Assembly (NCBI GenBank): GCA_947177885.1
Contig: CAMWWF010000181.1
Span: 1 to 6,301 of the forward strand
Origin: an uncultured Lachnospiraceae bacterium
GTDB taxonomy: Bacteria; Bacillota_A; Clostridia; Lachnospirales; Lachnospiraceae
Direction of reading: 5' to 3'
DNA length: 6,301 bases
The notes beneath the pieces are model-generated. The model did not search any database and had not been told where the DNA came from. It was given only the letters and a program-made list of their open reading frames with translations. The position numbers and the translations under genes are program-made. The stretch's first letter is position 1. Each line of letters opens with the position of its first letter. Below, piece by piece: positions 1 through 5,744 of the stretch.

Positions 1-591
1 TATAATGCTCAGGTCGCGCCGGCGGGTTATATGGTATGCCGCAAGGAGAAGAACCGGCAGGAACAGCGTCGGGTGTGTTCCCGATTTCTATTCCGGAACA
101 GAGAGGGTCTTCAGGGCCTGCTCACACTGGCAAAATCCATGCAGGCGGATCACAGAAGCATTTTGTTTACACTGCCGTCTTCCATCCGTCCGGATCCGCT
201 GATCGATGAGTGGTCTCTGGGAGCTTTCAGGCGCAGCGACGCAAGCCTTGGGATGGTGCGCATTGTGAATGTGGGAGCGGCGCTTCAGGCGGCGCGTTAC
301 CGTGGAAGCGGCAGGCTGTCTCTGGAAGTATCGGATGGACAGATCCCGGAGAATAATGGCGTATTCACCGTGTGCTTTGAAGAGGGAAAGGCGGTGTCCG
401 TTGTCAGAGATTCTGTGGAAAAGGCGGCGATCTGTATGGAAATTTCGGAATTTAGCAGATTCCTGATGGGGGCGGCGGATGTATCCGCGCTGGCCTACAG
501 CCGCAGGGTATCTGGCTGTTCTCAGGAAGATATGGGGCGGCTGGGGCAGATATTTTATGAAAAACCTTGTTTTTTGACGGAGTACTTTTGA
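1..591 (+). CDS. Eis-like GNAT family N-acetyltransferase, C-terminal part (5' end outside window)
   Basis: The frame is open from base 1, so 196 residues of a longer protein are visible, ending in TGA at 589-591. Eis-family enzymes (about 400 residues) have two fused GNAT folds followed by a C-terminal SCP2-like domain; they transfer acetyl from acetyl-CoA to amines, with aminoglycosides the known substrates of the mycobacterial enzyme. Seen here: the strand GYMVCR (residues 9-14), a helix with the pattern GLQGLLTLAKSM, LPSSIRPDPLI, the junction motif MVRIVNV (85-91) that normally opens the SCP2-like part, LEVSDGQIPENNG (108-120), a FSRFLMGAADVSAL segment (152-164), and the ending FYEKPCFLTEYF. 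The protein ends in Phe; in M. tuberculosis Eis the C-terminal Phe carboxylate acts as general base, so this end looks intact. An internal ATG at 31 is not a credible start because the family needs about 200 more residues upstream. The natural substrate cannot be read from the sequence; a resistance role is not implied. Confidence 0.78.
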   Translation, partial: YNAQVAPAGYMVCRKEKNRQEQRRVCSRFLFRNREGLQGLLTLAKSMQADHRSILFTLPSSIRPDPLIDEWSLGAFRRSDASLGMVRIVNVGAALQAARYRGSGRLSLEVSDGQIPENNGVFTVCFEEGKAVSVVRDSVEKAAICMEISEFSRFLMGAADVSALAYSRRVSGCSQEDMGRLGQIFYEKPCFLTEYF

Positions 592-630
592 TAAATGCGA
601 GCCGTTTTCCATTCCCCGAAGTTAATTATT

Positions 631-694
631 GCAATGTGTCCTTGGGTCATATTGTCCCAGGGCCACATTGCCCCAAGGCCACATTTCTATGCAA
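631..694. repeat. Four degenerate 16-bp tandem units with inverted symmetry
   Basis: From 631 the sequence falls into 16-base units: GCAATGTGTCCTTGGG, TCATATTGTCCCAGGG, CCACATTGCCCCAAGG and CCACATTTCTATGCAA. The two middle units are the most alike. Unit 1 is also nearly the reverse complement of the stretch 656-671 (16 pairing positions with one mismatch and one G-T, 9-base loop) and of 671-685 (one mismatch), so two mutually exclusive hairpins can form. No T-run follows, so this is not a standard intrinsic terminator. It lies about 40 bp beyond the acetyltransferase stop. Its role is unknown; a dispersed intergenic repeat or a protein-binding array are both possible. Confidence 0.6.
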
Positions 695-711
695 TTGTAC
701 GAGACATACGG

Positions 712-745
712 GCACTAAAATGAGTTTTTGACTCATTTTGTGTGC
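712..745. terminator. Hairpin, probable (bidirectional) terminator after the acetyltransferase gene
   Basis: AAAATGAGT (717-725) and ACTCATTTT (731-739) are perfect inverted arms around the 5-base loop TTTTG, and GCAC (712-715) can pair with GTGC (742-745) to lengthen the stem. The A-tract before and T-tract after the TGAGT/ACTCA core is the usual look of a bidirectional terminator. The T-tract is only four long and the core is short, so termination may be weak. The position, about 120 bp after the acetyltransferase stop and before the receptor promoter, fits. Confidence 0.5.
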
Positions 746-786
746 TGTCAGTATCAGTTCAGTGACCTGTCTGACCTTTTACGTAC

Positions 787-809
787 CGTGAAAAACATCG
801 TGAAAACAT
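787..809. promoter_or_regulatory. Tandem direct repeat, possible operator of the chemoreceptor promoter
   Basis: CGTGAAAAACAT (787-798) is followed directly by CGTGAAAACAT (799-809), the second copy lacking one A. The spacing of about 12 bases is close to one helical turn, and the pair ends 13 bases before the predicted -35 hexamer at 823. That geometry suits an activator or repressor binding as a dimer on one DNA face. The binding protein is unknown and the repeat could be chance in AT-rich DNA. Confidence 0.35.
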
Positions 810-822
810 ACCTATATTTGTC

Positions 823-851
823 TTGCATTTCTTCGCTTTATTTATTAAAAT
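823..851 (+). promoter_or_regulatory. Predicted sigma-A-type promoter of the chemoreceptor gene
   Basis: TTGCAT (823-828) and TAAAAT (846-851) are separated by exactly 17 bases. The -10 matches the consensus at 5 of 6 positions; the -35 matches at 3, including the conserved TTG. Transcription would start near 858, giving a leader of about 48 bases. A SigD/sigma-28 flagellar promoter (TAAA, then GCCGATAA) was looked for and not found in this gap. Confidence 0.55.
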
Positions 852-855
852 AATT

Positions 856-880
856 TTATTGGGCTCTGCCCTGTAAATAA
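856..880 (+). other. Leader hairpin at the predicted 5' end of the chemoreceptor mRNA
   Basis: GGGC (861-864) and GCCC (868-871) pair around the 3-base loop TCT, and the flanks TTATT (856-860) and AATAA (876-880) can extend the stem across a TGTA bulge. If transcription starts near 858, this lies at the extreme 5' end of the message and could act as a stability element. No T-run follows on the plus strand. It is too small to be a known riboswitch. Confidence 0.35.
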
Positions 881-905
881 TTATCTGGATATGGAGTTGA
901 GGAAA

Positions 906-2546
906 ATGAAGAACGAAAGAGTAAAACATTTGGGACGCAGGATAAACGCATTGATGGCCTGTCTGCTGGTTGTCAGTATGCTGTTTGTTGTTTCGCTGTG
1001 CATTGTCATGTTCTACGATCTTGCCCTGGGGCTGTTGGAGGAACAGTGCGTTAATGCGGCTAATATACTGGCATATGAGCTGGACGGTTACGAAGGTCCG
1101 GAAGACAGAAATGAAATGCTGGATGAACTGAAGGATAAGACAGATTGCGAATTTACTATTTTTGAATGGGATGAAAGAGCTTACACTACCATTCAGCAGA
1201 ACGGAGAGAGGGTGGTAGGTACGAAGCTTTCCGGTGAACTGGCTTCCATTGTGTTGGACCAGGGGAAGGATTATGTGGGAAGAGCAGAGATCCTGGGGGT
1301 GGAACATATCTGCTCTTATATGCCCACAAGGGATGAGAACGGACAGATCAACGGATTGATCTTTGCCGGTATTTCCATGAAAACGGCGGTGGGACAGATC
1401 AATGATACGGTAAAAATGGCGTGTGTTGTAGGTACCATTGCGGTGATCCTGAGTATTCTGATCATGTCCTTTTATATCGTGCGTTCCGTTTCCCGGCCGC
1501 TTGCGAAGCTCACCGGTCTGGCGCAGAAGATGGAGCGAGGGGAACTGGGACTGAAGGAAAACAGGGATTTAAAGATCGATATCCGTTCCAATGATGAGAT
1601 CGGATGCCTGACACGAATCTTTCAAAGTATGATGGGCAATCTGAGAGGATACATCGGAGAGATCTCAGATGTGCTGGAGGCAATCTCGAACGGGAATCTG
1701 TCAGCGGAGACAACACAGCAATATGTGGGAGACTTTGTGTCCATCAAAGAGTCCCTGAATGAGATCCTCAGTAAACTGAACGGCACCATGTCCCAGATCA
1801 TGGAGAGCACCGACCATGTTTCCAGCGGCGCGGACCAGATGGCGGTAGGCGCCCAGTCCCTGAGTCAGGGTTCTGTGGAACAGGCAAGTACGGTGGAAGG
1901 TCTGGAAATGAATGTGCGTGAAATATCACAGCGGATCTCACAGTCTGCGGAAAACGCGCAGCAGGCCAGTCAGGTCGTTGAAACCGTAGGCAGCCAGATA
2001 TTGGAGAGCAATCAGAAGATGCAGGAAATGATCGATGCGATGCAGGATATCAATGACAGCTCCGCCGAGATCAGCAAGATCATCAAGACCATTGAAAATA
2101 TTTCGTCTCAGACCAATATTCTTGCCCTGAATGCGGCTGTGGAGGCGGCAAGAGCAGGAGAATCAGGCAAGGGCTTTGCAGTGGTGGCGGAGGAAGTGCG
2201 TGAACTGGCCGGCCAAAGCGCGGAGGCATCCAAAACCACTACGGAACTTATCGAGAGTTCCATCCAGAAAGTGAAACACGGATCCATGATCGCCGGTGAA
2301 ATGGCTGCCCGGCTGGAAGAGGTCGTGGCGGGCGCCAACAGGGTTATGGCGACGACCAATCAGATCGCGGAGGATTCCCGTGCCCAGGCGGCAGCGGTTT
2401 CGGACGTACAGGAACAGATCAGCCAGATCTCATCCGTGGTGCAGACGAATTCCGCCATTGCCCAGGAGAGCGCGGCGACCAGCGAGGAGCTCAGTGCAGA
2501 GACCAAGCTGTTGAAGAATATGACGGATATGTTCCGTCTGAAATAA
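906..2546 (+). CDS. Methyl-accepting chemotaxis protein, transmembrane, single-Cache type
   Basis: A 546-residue chemoreceptor, full length for the family. It senses a small molecule outside the cell and controls CheA through CheW. I place the start at 906 because GGAG (893-896) and GAGG (899-902) lie just before it; the in-frame ATG at 891 has no such site. Domain order: TM1 (about 14-38); extracytoplasmic sensor (39-168) with the sCache_3-like pattern [21 protein letters not shown], then [20 protein letters not shown]2 (about 169-192); HAMP (about 193-248); a second HAMP-like segment (about 250-293, containing ISNGNLS and YVGDF); a long helical methylation and signalling region whose tip, [20 protein letters not shown] (401-420) and [15 protein letters not shown] (423-437), is nearly invariant among receptors. 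There is no C-terminal CheR/CheB-tethering pentapeptide; the protein ends DMFRLK. No other chemotaxis gene is in the window, so it is an orphan receptor. The ligand is unknown. Confidence 0.95.
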   Translation: MKNERVKHLGRRINALMACLLVVSMLFVVSLCIVMFYDLALGLLEEQCVNAANILAYELDGYEGPEDRNEMLDELKDKTDCEFTIFEWDERAYTTIQQNGERVVGTKLSGELASIVLDQGKDYVGRAEILGVEHICSYMPTRDENGQINGLIFAGISMKTAVGQINDTVKMACVVGTIAVILSILIMSFYIVRSVSRPLAKLTGLAQKMERGELGLKENRDLKIDIRSNDEIGCLTRIFQSMMGNLRGYIGEISDVLEAISNGNLSAETTQQYVGDFVSIKESLNEILSKLNGTMSQIMESTDHVSSGADQMAVGAQSLSQGSVEQASTVEGLEMNVREISQRISQSAENAQQASQVVETVGSQILESNQKMQEMIDAMQDINDSSAEISKIIKTIENISSQTNILALNAAVEAARAGESGKGFAVVAEEVRELAGQSAEASKTTTELIESSIQKVKHGSMIAGEMAARLEEVVAGANRVMATTNQIAEDSRAQAAAVSDVQEQISQISSVVQTNSAIAQESAATSEELSAETKLLKNMTDMFRLK

Positions 2547-2559
2547 ACCGGACAGTACC

Positions 2560-2616
2560 TAGCTGTTCAGAGCGAGGTAAAGGCACAGTGCTTTTGCGCC
2601 TGGTTCCGAACAGTTA
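2560..2616. repeat. Long imperfect stem-loop downstream of the chemoreceptor gene
   Basis: TAGCTGTTC (2560-2568) pairs with GAACAGTTA (2608-2616) with one G-T. The stem continues through 2570-2573 with 2603-2606 and 2575-2577 with 2599-2601, then 2578-2584 with 2590-2596, closing on the loop ACAGT (2585-2589). Only a few mismatches and a two-base bulge interrupt it. It starts 14 bases after the chemoreceptor stop. The T-run of a classic intrinsic terminator is missing on both strands, so it may instead be an mRNA 3'-end stabiliser or a dispersed intergenic repeat. It could still terminate transcription weakly. Confidence 0.55.
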
Positions 2617-2842
2617 CCCGATGTAAAAAATTGGACTACTTTCCCTTCCGAAAGCATAGAATGCAGAAACAGGCAGGAAATGTCCTCATGTTGTTCACCG
2701 GTCCTGACAATAGAAAGTCTGATTTCCATTGTATGACCGAAATGCGTATTTTCCGCAGCAGGAGAACGACATGACAGGCATATTGTTTCATTTGGGGCGT
2801 CAGCTCTGTGAAAGGATGAAACTGCTACTGCAATCAAGCTTC
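2617..2842. other. Non-coding spacer before the ATPase gene, with several small hairpins
   Basis: This gap holds no gene I can support. It holds a series of small inverted repeats: GCAT/ATGC with loop AGA (2654-2664); AGGA/TCCT (2675-2686) flanked by AACA/TGTT (2668-2692); ACAATAGAAA with TTTCCATTGT (2707-2732, one mismatch, 6-base loop); and TGCG/CGCA (2743-2757). I found no clear -35/-10 pair for the ATPase gene, and no match to the yybP-ykoY, M-box or NiCo riboswitch cores that often precede cation transporters. A minus-strand reading frame crosses it (stop at 2559, first ATG at 2876) but has no convincing ribosome binding site. Confidence 0.4.
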
Positions 2843-2848
2843 GGGAGG
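2843..2848 (+). promoter_or_regulatory. Ribosome binding site that sets the GTG start of the ATPase
   Basis: GGGAGG lies 8 bases before the GTG at 2857, ideal spacing. The next in-frame ATG is far inside the conserved N-terminal cation-ATPase domain, so GTG is the only sensible start. Confidence 0.8.
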
Positions 2849-2856
2849 GATTTTTC

Positions 2857-5553
2857 GTGTTTGAACAATGCGACATACAGGAAACCTTACAAAATTTGAA
2901 AAGCGATCTGAAACAGGGACTAACGGAGAAGGAGGCCGCTGTCAGACTTGCAAGAGACGGCAGAAATGAAATGCGGGAGGAGAGGAAGAAGACCGTTATC
3001 GAATCTTTTATGGAACAGCTGAACGATCCTCTGATTTACGTATTGATCGTGGCGGCGGTGGTTTCCGTGCTGCTGCGGGAGATCAGTGATGCGGTCATCA
3101 TCGGGGTGGTAGTCTGCATGAATGCCGTGATCGGTATGCTTCAGGAAGGAAAGGCGCGGAAGGCTCTGGAGTCCCTGAAGAAGCTGACAAGCCCTAAGGC
3201 GGTGGTATTGCGGGAGGGAAAGAGGAGGGAGATCCCCGCGGCGGAATTGGTAAGAGGGGACATTGTCTGCCTGGAGGCGGGCTGTCAGGTTCCCGCAGAT
3301 CTGCGGCTGCTGGCCACGGCGAATTTAAAGGTGGAGGAATCCGCCCTTACCGGGGAGTCTCTTCCGGTGGAGAAGGATGCTGCCTTCGTGGGACGGAGGG
3401 GAGAGCACCTGTCTCTGGGAGACCGGTACAATATGGCTTATATGTCCACCATAGTGACTTACGGAAGAGGAGAAGGGATCGTCACAGCCGTGGGGATGCA
3501 GACGGAGCTGGGACAGATCGCGGAGATGATCACAAATGCAAAGGAAGAGATGACACCTCTGCAGAAACGGCTGGGTGAGCTGGGAAAGGTTCTGAGCTTT
3601 CTCTCCCTGATGCTCTGCGCCGCTCTTTTCGGACTGGCGGTACTGCAGCACCGCAATGTGGGAGAGATGCTGATCACTGCGATTTCCCTGGCGGTGGCTG
3701 CAGTGCCGGAGGGTCTGCCCGCGGTGGTGACGATCTGCCTCGCTCTCAGTGTGACCAAGATGGTAAAGGTAAACACCATTGTGCGGCGGCTGCCTTCCGT
3801 GGAGACGCTGGGAGCCGTCAGTGTGGTCTGTTCCGATAAGACGGGAACATTGACCCAGAACCGTATGACTGTGGAGAAGGTGGCGATCGGCGGGAAAACC
3901 ATGGATGTATCTCAGGTGTCGCCTGCCGCATTCCCGGAGTTTTTCCAGGGGATGGTTCTATGCAATGACGCTTCGCTGGGGCAGGGAGCGGGAATGGGAG
4001 ATCCCACGGAGCTGGCGCTTTTGGACATGGCTTCCAGGGCGGGGCTGGAAAAGGAGGAGCTGGAGCGGCAGATGCCAAGGATCGGGGAGCTTGCCTTTGA
4101 TTCCGACCGGAAGATGATGACCACATTACATAGAATTGTCCGTTCTTCCGGAGGAGAACTGCGGGCGGCGGGATACGAACCTTACCGGAATATCAGCTTT
4201 ACCAAGGGAGCGCCCGACGAAGTATGGAAGAGATGTGCGGAGATCTGGACTTCAAGGGGGATTGTAAGCATGGGGGAGCAGCACATCAGGCAGCTTCAGT
4301 CAGCGGTCAGTGAAATGTCGGGGGAGGCTCTGCGCACACTGGCAATCGCCATGCGGCGGAACGCAAAAGAGGCAAAAGAAGAGGGTCTGGTGCTTCTGGG
4401 GCTGGTGGGAATGCGTGATCCCGCCAGACCGGAGGCGGCAGGCGCGGTGGCAGACTTTAAGGAAGCCGGGGTCATCACGGTGATGATCACCGGGGATCAT
4501 GTGGACACTGCCTTCGCCATCGGCAGACAGCTTGGGATCGTGGAGAGCAGGAATCAGTGTATGACGGGGGAGGAGCTGTCCCGGATCCCGGATGAGGATT
4601 TGATCGAACGGCTGCAGAATACCAGAGTTTTCGCCAGAGTTTCCCCGGCCCAGAAAGTACGTATTGTGGATGGATTCCAAAAGAGGGGGGAGATCGTGGC
4701 CATGACCGGAGACGGGGTCAATGACGCTCCTTCGTTAAAGGCGGCGGATATCGGTATTGCCATGGGAATGAACGGTACGGATGTGGCGAGACAGGCGGCG
4801 GACATGATCCTTACGGATGATAATTTCGCCACCATCCGGAGAGCCATAGAGGAGGGCAGAGGGGTCTATGAAAATATCCGCAAATCGGTTATCTTTTTAT
4901 TGTCCTCCAATCTGGGGGAGATCATCACTATGTTTGTGGCTGTGCTCTGCGGACTGGCATCACCTTTAAAGTCCAGTCATATACTGTGGATCAACCTGAT
5001 CACGGATTCTCTCCCGGCACTGGCACTGGGAGTGGATAAGAATGACGGGAAGAGTTTGATGCGGCAGCAGCCCAGAAAGGCGCAGGAGAGTCTCTTTGCC
5101 AGAGGCGGTCTTGCCTGCACCTGTTTCTACGGCGTGCTGATCGGCGCTATCAGCCTTACGGCCTTTCTGATGCTGCCCTGCGCCCTGCTTCGGGCTAATG
5201 GTCTGCCGCTGACACCGATGGGGGTCTCTCATCTTCTGGCAAATCCGAATGTGCTTTCCAAAGCCCAGACTTATGCCTTTACGGTGCTGGGAATCTCGCA
5301 GCTGTTTCATGCTGTCGGCATGCGGGATACGGGAAGGTCGGTATTCCGCATGAAGCACCTGGAAAACAAACTGATGATAGCGGCCTGTGTGATCGGCTTT
5401 GGATTACAGTTTGCGGTGACGGAGATCCCTTTCTTGATCCGGGCCTTCGGTACGGCTCATCTCTCCGGCAGTGAGTGGATGCGGCTCAGTATCCTTGCGG
5501 CAGTACCGCTTTTTGCCCACGAGATATTAGCGCTGCATCGTGTGAATTCCTGA
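2857..5553 (+). CDS. P2-type Ca2+-transporting P-type ATPase
   Basis: An 898-residue ion pump, usual length for bacterial SERCA/PMCA-like Ca2+ ATPases such as B. subtilis YloB and Listeria LMCA1. It should export Ca2+ from the cytoplasm using ATP. Seen in order: N-terminal cation-ATPase domain (about 8-60); M1-M2 (57-95); actuator domain with TGES (165-168); M3-M4 (243-300) with PEGLP (284-288), Glu285 being a Ca2+ ligand; DKTGT (327-331) with the phosphorylated Asp327; nucleotide-binding FDSDRKM (414-420) and KGAP (450-453); DPARPE (521-526); TGD (545-547); TGDGVNDAP (617-625); M5 with NLGE (685-688); M6 with NLITD (713-717); then M7-M10. The site-II ligands (Glu285, Asn713, Asp717) are all present. 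At the M8 position of SERCA Glu908 there is Gln815, as in plasma-membrane pumps that move one Ca2+ per cycle. Mn2+ transport is a less likely alternative. The gene starts at GTG behind GGGAGG and appears to be transcribed alone. Confidence 0.95.
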   Translation: MFEQCDIQETLQNLKSDLKQGLTEKEAAVRLARDGRNEMREERKKTVIESFMEQLNDPLIYVLIVAAVVSVLLREISDAVIIGVVVCMNAVIGMLQEGKARKALESLKKLTSPKAVVLREGKRREIPAAELVRGDIVCLEAGCQVPADLRLLATANLKVEESALTGESLPVEKDAAFVGRRGEHLSLGDRYNMAYMSTIVTYGRGEGIVTAVGMQTELGQIAEMITNAKEEMTPLQKRLGELGKVLSFLSLMLCAALFGLAVLQHRNVGEMLITAISLAVAAVPEGLPAVVTICLALSVTKMVKVNTIVRRLPSVETLGAVSVVCSDKTGTLTQNRMTVEKVAIGGKTMDVSQVSPAAFPEFFQGMVLCNDASLGQGAGMGDPTELALLDMASRAGLEKEELERQMPRIGELAFDSDRKMMTTLHRIVRSSGGELRAAGYEPYRNISFTKGAPDEVWKRCAEIWTSRGIVSMGEQHIRQLQSAVSEMSGEALRTLAIAMRRNAKEAKEEGLVLLGLVGMRDPARPEAAGAVADFKEAGVITVMITGDHVDTAFAIGRQLGIVESRNQCMTGEELSRIPDEDLIERLQNTRVFARVSPAQKVRIVDGFQKRGEIVAMTGDGVNDAPSLKAADIGIAMGMNGTDVARQAADMILTDDNFATIRRAIEEGRGVYENIRKSVIFLLSSNLGEIITMFVAVLCGLASPLKSSHILWINLITDSLPALALGVDKNDGKSLMRQQPRKAQESLFARGGLACTCFYGVLIGAISLTAFLMLPCALLRANGLPLTPMGVSHLLANPNVLSKAQTYAFTVLGISQLFHAVGMRDTGRSVFRMKHLENKLMIAACVIGFGLQFAVTEIPFLIRAFGTAHLSGSEWMRLSILAAVPLFAHEILALHRVNS

Positions 5554-5568
5554 CAAGATGGAGTACTG

Positions 5569-5582
5569 GCAGCCACCGCTGC
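5569..5582 (+). terminator. Small GC hairpin after the ATPase gene, weak terminator candidate
   Basis: GCAGC (5569-5573) and GCTGC (5578-5582) form a perfect 5-bp stem around CACC, 16 bases after the ATPase stop. Only three T residues occur nearby (CGTTT, about 8 bases on), so termination is doubtful. Confidence 0.25.
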
Positions 5583-5656
5583 GCCTACGTTTGTGAAGCA
5601 GCACTCTCAGAAATATTCTACGTCAAACTATCCAAAAACCATGAAAAATATTCGTA

Positions 5657-5700
5657 GAAGGCCTTTGTGAATAAGGTTTCCTCTTTGGGCAAAGGCCTTC
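5657..5700. terminator. 11-bp perfect inverted repeat between convergent genes, probable terminator
   Basis: GAAGGCCTTTG (5657-5667) and CAAAGGCCTTC (5690-5700) are exact inverted copies around a 22-base loop, within which AGG-TTT-CCT can form a small inner hairpin. It sits between the ATPase (ending 5553) and the minus-strand gene (ending 5745), where a shared terminator is expected. Read on the minus strand it is followed after about 7 bases by a T-rich stretch (ATATTTTT); on the plus strand no T-run follows. It therefore best serves the minus-strand gene. The long loop is unusual for a terminator. Confidence 0.5.
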
Positions 5701-5744
5701 GGGATGTTCAGATCTGCAGATTGTATGGTGGATATTCTTTGTTT

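Noticed and set aside
1..6. TATAAT at the left edge as a -10 promoter element
   Set aside because: It lies inside the open acetyltransferase frame and no downstream start or ribosome binding site uses it.
88..612. Minus-strand reading frame of 174 codons over the acetyltransferase
   Set aside because: It mirrors the well-supported Eis-like frame and shows no family motif.
891..905. Upstream ATG at 891 as the chemoreceptor start
   Set aside because: It lacks a ribosome binding site, while the ATG at 906 has GGAG and GAGG at suitable spacing, and the family needs no longer N-terminus.
760..905. c-di-GMP (GEMM) riboswitch upstream of the chemoreceptor
   Set aside because: These riboswitches often precede clostridial receptors, but the conserved GEMM core was not seen and the predicted leader is only about 48 bases.
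759..1307. Minus-strand reading frame of 182 codons overlapping the chemoreceptor start
   Set aside because: It is antisense to a clear Cache-domain receptor, has no recognisable domain, and runs through the receptor's promoter; a frame shadow.
2780..2830. Hammerhead-like ribozyme core (GTC and GAAAC motifs near the ATPase start)
   Set aside because: The essential CUGANGA element is missing and no three-stem junction forms.
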